Of a DNA stretch of 6,563 nucleotides, positions 6,469-6,563 are shown piece after piece. The number at the start of each line of letters is the position of its first letter. Position 1 is the first letter of the stretch. The stretch comes from a bacterium (GTDB lineage: Bacteria > Patescibacteriota > Minisyncoccia > Phycocordibacterales > JAKEFN01). A program made the position numbers and the translations under genes. Location: the NCBI GenBank assembly GCA_022616085.1, contig JAKEFN010000136.1, positions 1-6,563 of the forward strand, given 5' to 3'. The notes under the pieces were generated by a model. That model had not been told where the DNA came from, did no database searches, and saw only the letters and a list, made by a program, of their open reading frames with translations.

Positions 6469-6563
6469 TAGAGCTTGTGAAAAAACTATTGACGTAGCGA
6501 GAATTCATGGTGCGAGGCGAAAATGCGGCGAGGAAAGCGAAGAATATTGTTGATATTTTGAGT
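6469..6563 (-). repeat. Right copy of the perfect 95-bp terminal inverted repeat
   Basis: This is the exact reverse complement of 5-99 and ends on the last base of the window. Inside it the sequence GCGAG recurs at 6497, 6512 and 6528, with a related GCGAAG at 6537. From ATG at 6507 a frame is open outward to the window edge (19 codons), with an in-frame stop TAG four codons before the ATG. It starts only 13 bases beyond the -35 box of the signalling operon's candidate promoter and does not include it. Confidence 0.97.

Noticed and set aside
1..6563. Composite transposon with a transposase
   Set aside because: Despite the terminal inverted repeat, none of the eight genes resembles a transposase, integrase or recombinase, and no target-site duplication can be checked because the flanks are outside the window.

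Overview
The window looks like a fragment of a Patescibacteria (Candidate Phyla Radiation) genome, perhaps Parcubacteria-like. This is an inference from four things: the histidine kinase H-box (SEFISVAAHQMRTPLT followed by AVRW) is typical of kinases from that group; the response regulator is a stand-alone receiver; the first gene is a half-size, six-helix MFS protein; and small secreted proteins without recognisable families are packed tightly together. No rRNA, tRNA, CRISPR array, transposase or phage gene is visible.

The two ends carry the same sequence in opposite orientation. Bases 5-99 are the exact reverse complement of 6469-6563, a perfect 95-bp inverted repeat, and the right copy ends on the last base of the window. 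It may be a dispersed repeat at which the assembly broke, the terminal repeat of an element, or a repeat pair that could flip the 6.4 kb between them.

Plus-strand half (110-3196): a six-helix MFS-like membrane protein (110-727) is followed by a strong sigma70-type promoter (TTGACA, 16 bp, TATACT; 754-781). Behind it lies a tight run of three genes that each begin with a signal peptide: a LysM protein (821-1666, TTG start), a small Gly/Ala/Ser-rich protein (1691-2176) and a His-tipped protein of unknown family (2191-3144, GTG start). A GC-rich hairpin with a T-run closes the unit at 3174-3195. This reads as an envelope or surface operon.

Minus-strand half (6432 down to 3216), convergent with the first: a receiver-only response regulator (6419-6003), a FIST sensory protein (5989-4790), a membrane histidine kinase with HAMP domain (4771-3479) and a small HMA-fold protein (3482-3216). 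The HMA gene overlaps the kinase stop by ATGA. The metal-binding CxxC of the HMA motif is changed to CxxI. The layout suggests a signalling unit in which FIST senses a cytoplasmic ligand, the kinase transmits the signal, the receiver is the phosphate acceptor, and the HMA-like protein is an accessory of unknown role.

No DNA-binding output domain is encoded in the window, so the final target of the signalling system cannot be read from it. Both promoter regions contain short palindromes that overlap their core elements and could be operators.
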